Source: an uncultured Gilliamella sp. (GTDB taxonomy: Bacteria; Pseudomonadota; Gammaproteobacteria; Enterobacterales; Orbaceae). From it: a DNA stretch of 64,000 bases. The position numbers and the translations under genes were made by a program. The stretch is from positions 55,806-119,805 of the forward strand of contig CAMLPV010000008.1 in assembly GCA_946482005.1 (NCBI GenBank), read 5' to 3'. Within the stretch, counting starts at the first letter, position 1. Each line of letters starts with the position of its first letter. Below are positions 58,851 to 64,000 of the stretch, one piece after another. The notes beneath the pieces were generated by a model. It made no database searches. It had not been told where the DNA came from and worked only from the letters and a program-made list of their open reading frames with translations.

Positions 58851-58955
58851 TTAGATCTGCATAGCAAACCTAATAATTAACTTATCATCCACGATTGTTA
58901 TGATTACTGGCATGAATTTTAGCTCTTCTAGTCAATATTCTTTAATGAGACATTT
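58851..58955 (-). pseudogene. SymE-like toxin relic 3, truncated with internal stop
   Basis: Minus strand: 'KCLIKEY', TGA, 'LEELKFMPVIITIVDDKLII', 'RFAMQI', stop at 58851. Compare the intact 'QLTIKGFWLEAFGFYAGQAV' and 'ERNKLIIELAMQL'. The TGA replaces the conserved Trp (TGG). The N-terminal half is missing because a toxin fragment begins 5 nt away at 58960. Confidence 0.75.
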
Positions 58956-58959
58956 TTGA

Positions 58960-59280
58960 TCACAACAATATTCAAGTAATTGGGCTACAGCAAGTCTTGA
59001 TAAGGTTATTAATGAGTTTGCAGTCTCAAATCCAATAATAACTACAACTGAAAAAGGAAAAAGAATTTATACTAATCCAACAACAAGTATACAGGTGGTT
59101 GAGGATTTGTCTGGAAACTACTTCCGAATTTATAACCCTAATATTTCGGGAAAAAGAGCTTATCTGGATTTGAATGGTAATATTCCTAACAACAAATTAT
59201 TAGAAAATGGAAAAGAAGCTGGCCGAAGTCAAGGTGAATATAATGCGGTAACTCATTTTAATATAAAAAGGAATAAATAG
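58960..59280 (+). pseudogene. Toxin C-terminal fragment (Rhs-CT type)
   Basis: An open frame of 106 codons with no plausible start: 'NWATASLDKVINEFAVSNPI', 'ITTTEKGKRIYTNPTTSIQV', 'VEDLSGNYFRIYNPNISGKR', 'AYLDLNGNIPNNK', 'GRSQGEYNAVTHFNIKRNK'. The ORF track shows only its last 61 residues. The 'GNYFRIY...YLDLNGN.P' pattern is of the kind seen in nuclease tips of polymorphic toxins (BECR-fold-like), an impression and not a search result. The stop is 1 nt before the immunity gene. It lacks the delivery part, so it is a displaced tip. Confidence 0.65.
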
Positions 59281-59281
59281 T

Positions 59282-59614
59282 ATGAAATATATATCCGTTC
59301 CAGTAAATAAAAGTGCAATGGAGCGCCTAGATTTAGATAATTGTGTTGATGGTGATTTGATTGAATTAATTCTTGATGAAGATAATTATACAAATCTTTT
59401 AAAGAGTAATGTTATTAATCAACTTAATAATGAATTAGATATAAACATTGATGATTATGAAGATGAAAAGATAATCGATCTTGATAAGCTTATAAAGGCT
59501 AAAAGTATTATTCAAAATTCAATAGTATCCAATAATAGCGAAATGTTGATTCAATTATTAACTCAAGTTGATAATGCAATAAAGTATAAAACAGGGCTAT
59601 TTTTTTATTTTTAA
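59282..59614 (+). CDS. Candidate immunity protein for the adjacent toxin tip
   Basis: An acidic, soluble 110-residue protein: 'MKYISVPVNKSAMERLDLDN', 'DINIDDYEDEKIIDLDKLIK'. Start lies 1 nt after the toxin fragment stop, the usual toxin-immunity junction; acidity suits neutralising a basic nuclease. A terminator follows. Its last 20 codons and terminator are repeated at 60091, so this unit was duplicated in the past. Confidence 0.7.
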   Translation: MKYISVPVNKSAMERLDLDNCVDGDLIELILDEDNYTNLLKSNVINQLNNELDINIDDYEDEKIIDLDKLIKAKSIIQNSIVSNNSEMLIQLLTQVDNAIKYKTGLFFYF

Positions 59615-59670
59615 ATGTAATAGTAAGGTCCTTACCTAAATCCTATTAGGATCTTACTTTGATATCTATA
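59546..59670 (+). repeat. Direct repeat, copy 1 (immunity 3' end plus terminator)
   Basis: Starts TTGATTCAATTATTAACTC and runs through the hairpin AGTAAGGTCCT...AGGATCTTACT (59622-59658) to GATATCTATA. Copy 2 lies 545 nt downstream. Confidence 0.85.
59622..59660 (+). terminator. Terminator of the immunity gene
   Basis: AGTAAGGTCCT and AGGATCTTACT pair with one G-T, 15-nt loop, then TTTGATA. In repeat copy 2 the corresponding stem is perfect. Confidence 0.6.
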
Positions 59671-59684
59671 CTTTTATCTCAAGT

Positions 59685-60071
59685 TTGATAACTAACAGCA
59701 TTTGCTGCTCCTCAAATAAAAAATGCCAGATATTTAATATAGATCATTTAGATTCAAATATTTATGGTCGAGTAATTTTTAATGGTAGCGTTTTTTTAGA
59801 ACTGGAAGAAGAGAATATCCTACCATTTATCATTGGATGTGATGATTTGGTGGGTGGTTATGAAGGTATAACCAAAATAAATCACCAAAAAGAATCAGAA
59901 GTAGCAATGAAGAATAAAGTTCTAGACATTAGTAGGTTTAATAATATTGAGTCACCAATATGGGATTTTGACTTTTTAATGGAGTATCTTCCTAGTTGTG
60001 ATGGCTATAGAGAAGCGATAAAAAATTATCCTCCGACTAACAACTCATCAGAGATAGAGTTAAATGAATAA
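59685..60071 (+). pseudogene. Immunity-type or toxin fragment lacking its start
   Basis: The 128-codon frame begins at TTG with no ribosome site and its first residues are unusual ('ITNSICCSSNKKCQIFNIDH'), then normal-looking protein follows: 'IYGRVIFNGSVFLELEEENI' and 'IWDFDFLMEYLPSCDGYREA'. It lies between the two copies of a direct repeat, so it was probably cut by the duplication event. No family recognised. I treat it as a remnant; use of an unusual start cannot be ruled out. Confidence 0.5.
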
Positions 60072-60090
60072 AAAAGTTATTCTTTGAATA

Positions 60091-60212
60091 TTGATTCAAT
60101 TATTAACTCAAGTTGATAATGCAATAAAGGATAAAACAGGGTTATTTTTGAATTTAAATGTAATAGTAAGATCCTTATCAAAAAACTTTGAGGATCTTAT
60201 TTTGACATCTAT
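60091..60212 (+). repeat. Direct repeat, copy 2
   Basis: About 120 nt matching 59546-59670 at 80-90% by eye: TTGATTCAATTATTAACTC, GCAATAAAGGATAAAACAGG, then AGTAAGATCCT...AGGATCTTATTTTGA. Here the piece is not attached to an immunity gene. Confidence 0.85.
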
Positions 60213-60235
60213 AGATAAATTTAAGGAGCATCCTA

Positions 60236-60718
60236 ATGCTGAATAATATTATAAATAAGCTTCCTGATGGAAGAGCTGAAAATGAGTTAGCTCATTATTT
60301 AAGAAAACTACCTGAGCATGAAAGTTCAGCTTTGATGGAAATTTTGCTAAAACATAATTCTGATGTAGTTAGAGAATCCTCACTAAGATTGATCCCGCGT
60401 GTTATTAGGGATCGTAGTGTGTTGATAAAGTTTTTAGACATGGGATTAGAAAAAAAAAATGTCTCTGGGGCTAAGCCTTGGATTAAAGCGACGGTATCTG
60501 GATTAGGTTATAAAAAATTACTTCAGCACATTAAAAAAGTAGCTGAAACAAACCCTGACTGGATACTACATGCTTGGTATCAATTAGTTCCTCTTGTAAT
60601 AAAGGAAGCTCCCGAAAAAATTCAGTATTTGCAGGAGATAGAAAAAATTATTGATGCTCATTTATGTAATGAACTAAAAGGCTCATGGTTAAGAACCAAG
60701 GAAGCTGTACCTATCTAA
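60236..60718 (+). CDS. HEAT-like helical protein, candidate immunity protein
   Basis: An unrecognised 160-residue all-helical protein with a good ribosome site (AAGGAG). Alternating short helices such as 'LAHYLRKLPEHESSALMEIL', 'NSDVVRESSLRLIPRVIRDR' suggest two or three HEAT-type repeats, which occur among immunity proteins. It has no toxin directly upstream: the repeat copy 2 lies there, so it is an orphan. A terminator follows. Confidence 0.65.
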   Translation: MLNNIINKLPDGRAENELAHYLRKLPEHESSALMEILLKHNSDVVRESSLRLIPRVIRDRSVLIKFLDMGLEKKNVSGAKPWIKATVSGLGYKKLLQHIKKVAETNPDWILHAWYQLVPLVIKEAPEKIQYLQEIEKIIDAHLCNELKGSWLRTKEAVPI

Positions 60719-60728
60719 TTAGACTTAT

Positions 60729-60760
60729 TATCCTCACCTAATCGGTGTGGATTTTGTTTT
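60729..60760 (+). terminator. Terminator and SymE-tail-like spacer
   Basis: ATCC-t-CACC-TAATC-GGTG-t-GGAT then TTTGTTTTA. The same spacer, ending GTTTTA(g/c)CTyTTAryTC as if entering a SymE 3' end, follows the immunity gene at 61936. A SymE stop (TTA) appears to survive at 60766. Confidence 0.6.
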
Positions 60761-60772
60761 AGCTTTTAACTC

Positions 60773-60853
60773 GATGATTGGGAATTAAAGTTAGCACCAC
60801 CTAAAAAACTAGGTGATCTTCCTGTTGTAATTCACGCTCGGCTAGTTAAATAA
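60773..60853 (+). pseudogene. Toxin C-terminal fragment
   Basis: Twenty-six codons in frame without a start: 'DDWELKLAPPKKLGDLPVVI' then 'HARLVK' and TAA at 60851. It ends 13 nt before the next ribosome-bound gene. Very short, so identification as a toxin tip rests on position. Confidence 0.45.
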
Positions 60854-60866
60854 AAGGGGGGTGTTA

Positions 60867-61256
60867 ATGAGTATTAATTTAAATGATCCTATCAAAATAT
60901 TTTTTGATGAGATAGAGATAGATAATTATTTACCATCAATTAAATTTAAAATTGATATTAATATGAAACAGTTTACTCATCATTTAGCATACAGTGGTGA
61001 AATTTGGATTGATTGTAATGTTTGGGATCTTTTCTCTAAAGGACTTAATAAGAGAGAAAGCGCAGTGTTACATGATATGAATGATGTTTTTATTATAAAA
61101 ATAATAAAAAAACATGAGTTTATAGAGTTTGCATGGTCAGTTAAGAGACAAGATCCAGAAGGAAACGTTATGACGGCTACCTATAGTAGTAAGATTACTG
61201 ATGATGTTTATTCATTAATCAGAAATGAATTTACTAATTATCCTAAATGGTGGTAG
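60867..61256 (+). CDS. Candidate immunity protein
   Basis: Unrecognised 129-residue soluble protein, 'MSINLNDPIKIFFDEIEIDN' at the start, beta-rich with 'YSGEIWIDCNVWDLFSKGLN' and 'HEFIEFAWSVKRQDPEGNVM'. ATG 60867 follows GGGGGG at 7 nt; the GTG at 60861 is too close. It stands between two toxin fragments, as expected of an immunity gene, and has a hairpin after it. Confidence 0.62.
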   Translation: MSINLNDPIKIFFDEIEIDNYLPSIKFKIDINMKQFTHHLAYSGEIWIDCNVWDLFSKGLNKRESAVLHDMNDVFIIKIIKKHEFIEFAWSVKRQDPEGNVMTATYSSKITDDVYSLIRNEFTNYPKWW

Positions 61257-61258
61257 AT

Positions 61259-61289
61259 AGTCAGATCCCCAACCTGTGAGGATCTGACT
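61259..61289 (+). terminator. Hairpin after the immunity gene
   Basis: AGTCAGATCC (61259-61268) and GGATCTGACT (61280-61289), 11-nt loop, no T tract. Confidence 0.5.
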
Positions 61290-61291
61290 TA

Positions 61292-61518
61292 TATGGTTCA
61301 AATAATTCAATCTGGTATGAGACTAAATCAGGACGCTATTGGCAAGATCATGCTCAGGCAGGTAGTAAAGGATTTAAGAAATTTAAATCCGATGTGGATC
61401 TCATGCGAGTATTGCCAAGTAAAATGGTGCGTCTTTTGAAGTGCATTCTAACACACCTATCCCTCAGCATGTTAAAGACTGGTTAACATCAAAGAACATA
61501 CCGTTTAAGGAATATTAA
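61292..61518 (+). pseudogene. Toxin C-terminal fragment, frameshifted
   Basis: Frame 1 gives 'YGSNNSIWYETKSGRYWQDH', 'AQAGSKGFKKFKSDVDLMRV', 'LPSKM'; the next frame continues 'GASFEVHSNTPIPQHVKDWL' and 'TSKNIPFKEY' with a stop at 61516-61518. Together they read as a nuclease-type toxin tip ('ETKSGRYW' and 'SNTPIPQHVKDWL' are toxin-like to my eye). The shift lies near 61424. The immunity gene starts 1 nt after the stop. Confidence 0.62.
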
Positions 61519-61519
61519 T

Positions 61520-61936
61520 ATGGGAATGCAAGTCAGCATAGATATAAATTTTGCACAAGAATATTCTCCTAAAGAGATATTAAAGTGCCTAATAAATAAT
61601 GGCGGGAATATTTATTATCAAAATATGGTCACTTATCTATCGTCAAATGATATCGATGATTATAACTGGTTAAATATCGACATGAATTTGTTCAATTTAG
61701 ACGAGTTTATAAACTCTCATAATATTATGGATAAAATCGGTATAGTGATGGTTTATGATAATGAATCAGGGGGTAATTTATTAATTTACCCTAACTATTT
61801 ATCTATGTCATTGTCAATAAATCGTCAGTATTTATCTGGGGAAGAGATTCCAGATTTTAATTGGTATCTAAAAAAAATGAGTGTGTTTTTAAGAAATATA
61901 AAACTATCTAGCATACAATGTGAAACCATCTACTAA
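61520..61936 (+). CDS. Candidate immunity protein for the adjacent tip
   Basis: Unrecognised 138-residue soluble protein, 'MGMQVSIDINFAQEYSPKEI' at the start, beta-alpha with 'IGIVMVYDNESGGNLLIYPN'. AAGGA lies 8 nt upstream inside the toxin relic; the start is 1 nt after the toxin stop. Although its toxin is frameshifted, this gene is intact, so immunity is retained. The conserved terminator/SymE-tail spacer follows. Confidence 0.68.
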   Translation: MGMQVSIDINFAQEYSPKEILKCLINNGGNIYYQNMVTYLSSNDIDDYNWLNIDMNLFNLDEFINSHNIMDKIGIVMVYDNESGGNLLIYPNYLSMSLSINRQYLSGEEIPDFNWYLKKMSVFLRNIKLSSIQCETIY

Positions 61937-61942
61937 TGAATA

Positions 61943-61975
61943 ATCCCCACCTAACCCGGTGGGGGATCTTGTTTT
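61943..61975 (+). terminator. Conserved terminator after the immunity gene
   Basis: CCCCACC-TAACCC-GGTGGGG then GATCTTGTTTTA. The sequence resembles 60729-60760 and leads into a SymE 3' end. Confidence 0.7.
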
Positions 61976-61980
61976 ACCTC

Positions 61981-62091
61981 TTAGCTCAGTCCCTCAATCC
62001 TAATAATCAACTGCTCCTGTTGCGCATCGATGATGACTGGCTGACCGGTAGTAAAGTCGAAAACTTCCAGCCAGCGGCTTTTAATGGTCAT
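61981..62091 (-). pseudogene. SymE-like toxin relic 4, C-terminal half only
   Basis: Minus strand from 62091: 'MTIKSRWLEVFDFTTGQPVI', 'IDAQQEQLIIRIEGLS', stop. All 36 residues align with 'LTIKGFWLEAFGFYAGQAVV' onward in the intact copy. The N-terminal half is missing; Rhs core sequence begins here on the other strand. The first part of the 219-residue plus ORF at 61936 is the antisense of this relic. Confidence 0.85.
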
Positions 62092-62922
62092 AATGGCCGG
62101 GAACGAGGGGGTGAGATTTACTACTACTTCAATGACCAACTGGGGACACCGCAGGAGTTAGTGACGACTCAGGGGGAGATTGTATGGAGTGCTGTGTATA
62201 AATCTTATGGTAACTCAGCAATTGATTATCAAACGGTACCCCAACCGCTGCGACTATCGGGACAATATTTTGATGAAGAATCGAGGTTACATTATAATCG
62301 ACACCGTTACTATGACCCGCACTGTGGGCGTTACATTAGTCAAGACCCGATTGGTTTAGCGGGGGATGAAAATGCCTATAGTTACGTGGCTAATCCAATC
62401 TCTCGGATAGATCCTTTAGGGTTAAATGAAGTCTGTCCGGGAACGGAAGCTGGAAAGGGGACTACAGGTGCGACACAAGCGGGAAGAGAAGCGATTGGAG
62501 TGCCTGCAACTCAATCTAAAAATCCGTTAAATCCAGTACAGCAATATGATGTTCACGGAAATGAGATTGTTTATCGGACTATGTCTCCTGAGTAATTTAA
62601 GCAATTTGAAAGAACAGGTATTATGCCAGCAACCACAGAAACCTCAGTTTCGCTAGTTCTAAGCTATTTGTCAAAATATGATGGTATAACAGTAAAAATT
62701 ACAGTTAAACCTGGTACATTCTCCGAGCTTGAAAAAATAGGGATTGCAGTGAATGAAGCAGAAGCAAAACAACTGCCGAGTATGTCAACTCAAACAGGAA
62801 AATGAATGGATACCAATATCCGTTTTAAAGTTTAAGGTGAGCAAATGACGACCCAAGTTGGGCAAGGTAAAGGAATGGAAATTCTTAATAATAATATTGT
62901 CTATTTTGAAAAAGTGCAATAA
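62092..62922 (+). pseudogene. Rhs core C-terminus with nonsense-riddled toxin tip
   Basis: One frame runs from the Rhs core ('GGEIYYYFNDQLGTPQELVT', 'SGQYFDEESRLHYNRHRYYD', 'GRYISQDPIGLAGDENAYSY', 'VANPISRIDPLGL') into a variable tip ('EVCPGTEAGKGTTGATQAGR', 'GNEIVYRTMSPE') and on past three stops: TAA 62593, TGA 62803, TAA 62833, to 62922 ('GKGMEILNNNIVYFEKVQ'). The YRTMS...TTETS pattern is reminiscent of ART-like toxins; that is inference. Rhs cores encapsulate the tip; the N-terminal cage and secretion part are absent. The ATG at 61936 is not its start. Confidence 0.85.
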
Positions 62923-62934
62923 AAGGAAAGAATT

Positions 62935-63417
62935 ATGCTATTAAAGTTAGAAAATACAAAAGTGCCTATGAAATTGGTATATCTTCTTTCTGAAGAGTTA
63001 CAAGCTAATCCAGAAAAGATCACTTTAACTCAAGCTCTCACACTGGATCATTCAAGACCTAATATGGGTCTTAAAGGTACTAATGGTCTTTTTGGCTCCC
63101 AAGAATGGTGGAATAGTATTGAGCAAAATAAAATGCCTTTACTATTTATTTCAGGAATTATAATTAGAACCTATGTCGCCGGACAAGATCCATCATTGAT
63201 AGATAACAGCTTCAGTTTATTATTAGATGATGGATCAGTATGTGAAGAAGGTATTTATAATTATATAAAAGAAGATGATAAAAAGCTTTTTAGAGTCGGA
63301 TCCAAAGTTAATATTATTTATGCTCGTGATGAGTTGAAAAGAAGTGGGGCTAATGGAGAAAAGATCTATTTAGATATAGTGCTAGAAATGGCAGTTTCAT
63401 TAGCACCTGTTGAATAA
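62935..63417 (+). CDS. Candidate immunity protein for the Rhs tip, intact
   Basis: A 160-residue soluble protein, 'MLLKLENTKVPMKLVYLLSE' at the start, 'LFGSQEWWNSIEQNKMPLLF' in the middle, mixed alpha/beta. AAGGA 9 nt upstream. It begins 13 nt after the end of the broken toxin and keeps a full reading frame, so the cell probably stays protected after losing the toxin. No family match recognised. Confidence 0.7.
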   Translation: MLLKLENTKVPMKLVYLLSEELQANPEKITLTQALTLDHSRPNMGLKGTNGLFGSQEWWNSIEQNKMPLLFISGIIIRTYVAGQDPSLIDNSFSLLLDDGSVCEEGIYNYIKEDDKKLFRVGSKVNIIYARDELKRSGANGEKIYLDIVLEMAVSLAPVE

Positions 63418-63460
63418 GCATTAATCCCCGCTTTAACCAACGGCGATCTTTTATTGCTTT

Positions 63461-63697
63461 TTAGAGCTGCATCGCAAGTTCAATAATTAACTTGTTGCGC
63501 TCAATTTTTACCACGACAGCTTGCCCGGCATAAAAGCCGAAGGCTTCCAGCCAGAATCCTTTAATGGTCAGTTGTGGTCTGGGGTTGGGTTGCCCGCCAT
63601 TAGTGCTGTAATCGACCGTTAAGCTGCGCTTTGGACGTGGTTTTATCGTTCTGGTTTTAGTAATGGTAGTTTTTAGCGTAGAATATGCCTTAGTCAT
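63461..63697 (-). CDS. SymE-like toxin (type I family), intact
   Basis: A 78-residue protein aligned with E. coli SymE over the core: 'RSLTVDYSTNGG' (SymE 'RQLTVSYAS'), 'RPQLTIKGFWLEAFGFYAGQ' (SymE 'IPAITLKGQWLEAAGFATG') and 'VKIERNKLIIELAMQL'. The family has an AbrB-like fold; E. coli SymE is SOS-induced and inhibits growth, held by antisense RNA SymR. Here it sits opposite and after an immunity gene. The basic N-terminus ('TKTRTIKPRPKRS') fits nucleic acid binding. No SymR is identifiable. Confidence 0.85.
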   Translation of the reverse strand: MTKAYSTLKTTITKTRTIKPRPKRSLTVDYSTNGGQPNPRPQLTIKGFWLEAFGFYAGQAVVVKIERNKLIIELAMQL

Positions 63698-63788
63698 AGC
63701 TAACTTCTGGTAAGTAAATTATTGATGGTTTCAGGCGTATATCTAAGATTGATGATGGGCAATGACCATTGGTGTAGCAATATGATAA

Positions 63789-63950
63789 ATGTGGTCGTAT
63801 TACGCAGGAGCATCAAAAGTTTATCAATTAAAAGGAAGCCTGAATGGTGTTTCTGGTAAATTTGAATGGGTAGATCCTAATTTAGGAGGTTTAAGCCATC
63901 GTATGTTTTTACCAAATGGAACAATTAATGGAATCCCATCTAAGTCATGA
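63789..63950 (+). pseudogene. Toxin C-terminal fragment
   Basis: A 53-codon frame, 'MWSYYAGASKVYQLKGSLNG', 'VSGKFEWVDPNLGGLSHRMF', 'LPNGTINGIPSKS' and TGA. It lacks a ribosome site and resembles the ends of polymorphic toxin tips ('GKFEWVD...SHRMFLPNG'). It is not in the ORF track. The stop overlaps the next start (ATGA). Confidence 0.6.
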
Positions 63951-64000
63951 TAAATAAAATATTTAATGAACTTGAAAAGTTCAAAATAGTTGATTGGGGA
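63947..64000 (+). CDS. Candidate immunity protein, truncated by the window end
   Basis: Starts at ATG 63947 with a 4-nt overlap to the toxin fragment: 'MINKIFNELEKFKIVDWG', still open at 64000. It is absent from the ORF track. Only 18 codons are visible, so the call relies on the same coupled layout as the other modules. Confidence 0.55.
   Translation, partial: MINKIFNELEKFKIVDWG

Noticed and set aside
60072-60235. A possible promoter-only gap
   Set aside because: On comparison it is a second copy of the immunity gene 3' end and terminator, not a specific regulatory region.
1-64000. CRISPR arrays, tRNA or rRNA genes, complete insertion sequences, prophage
   Set aside because: No regular spacer repeats, cloverleaf-compatible sequences, transposase motifs or phage genes were seen on either strand.

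Overview
The window is AT-rich gammaproteobacterial chromosome. Gene content and order are enterobacteria-like: rsuA-bcr, mlaFEDCB-ibaG, ubiE/ubiB-tatABC, gmhA-yafJ, ribH-nusB. Together with strong AT bias, OmpF/C-type porins, beta-glucoside PTS uptake and a decaying Rhs toxin island, this best fits an insect-gut member of Orbaceae such as Gilliamella. That assignment is inference from content; no rRNA or other marker gene is present. No tRNA, rRNA, CRISPR array, complete insertion sequence or prophage was seen.

Bases 1-3.4 kb: the tail of an amino-acid-type solute-binding protein, a GyrI-like gene broken by one stop codon, then a two-gene RNA-repair operon (RNA ligase plus HD/P-loop kinase) behind a near-consensus promoter and a ~190-nt leader with two predicted helices. 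3.4-9.1 kb: a phospho-beta-glucosidase/PTS EIIBCA operon with an attenuator-like leader, an MFS carrier and a lone citG. 9.2-21.2 kb, all minus strand: ftsK, yrdA, bcr, rsuA, rsmJ, prlC, ibaG and the mla phospholipid-trafficking operon. 21.5-25.8 kb: metNI with an M20 amidohydrolase, divergent from metQ, then a rhodanese. 26-37.6 kb: pepN, pncB, asnS, two tandem porins, mgsA, an mdtH-like exporter, yafJ and gmhA. 37.9-52.6 kb: ribH-nusB, yfiF, a kinase-dead-looking nadR, ubiE-ubiB, tatABC, hldE, gor, an MHS-type carrier, tag, a DUF218 gene and mnmE, whose 3' end is tandemly duplicated. 52.6-56.2 kb: a DHA2-type MFS gene with an M20 peptidase, then kptA.

56.9-64 kb is the accessory part: a compressed array of polymorphic-toxin modules. 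Short toxin C-terminal fragments are each followed at once by a small gene with its own ribosome binding site, probably immunity. SymE-like toxin genes on the opposite strand lie between them: one intact, four decayed, plus a trace of a sixth tail. Only one module keeps part of an Rhs core, and its toxin tip carries three in-frame stops while its immunity gene is intact. Most of these relics are missing from the ORF track and were found by translating both strands.

Themes: envelope upkeep (mla, porins, gmhA/hldE, tat); RNA end repair (ligase, HD-kinase, and kptA, which removes a 2'-phosphate that some ligation pathways leave); NAD supply (pncB, nadR); and interbacterial competition (the Rhs/SymE array). 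A ~45-nt intergenic sequence recurs four times across 20 kb and matches no element I recognise.
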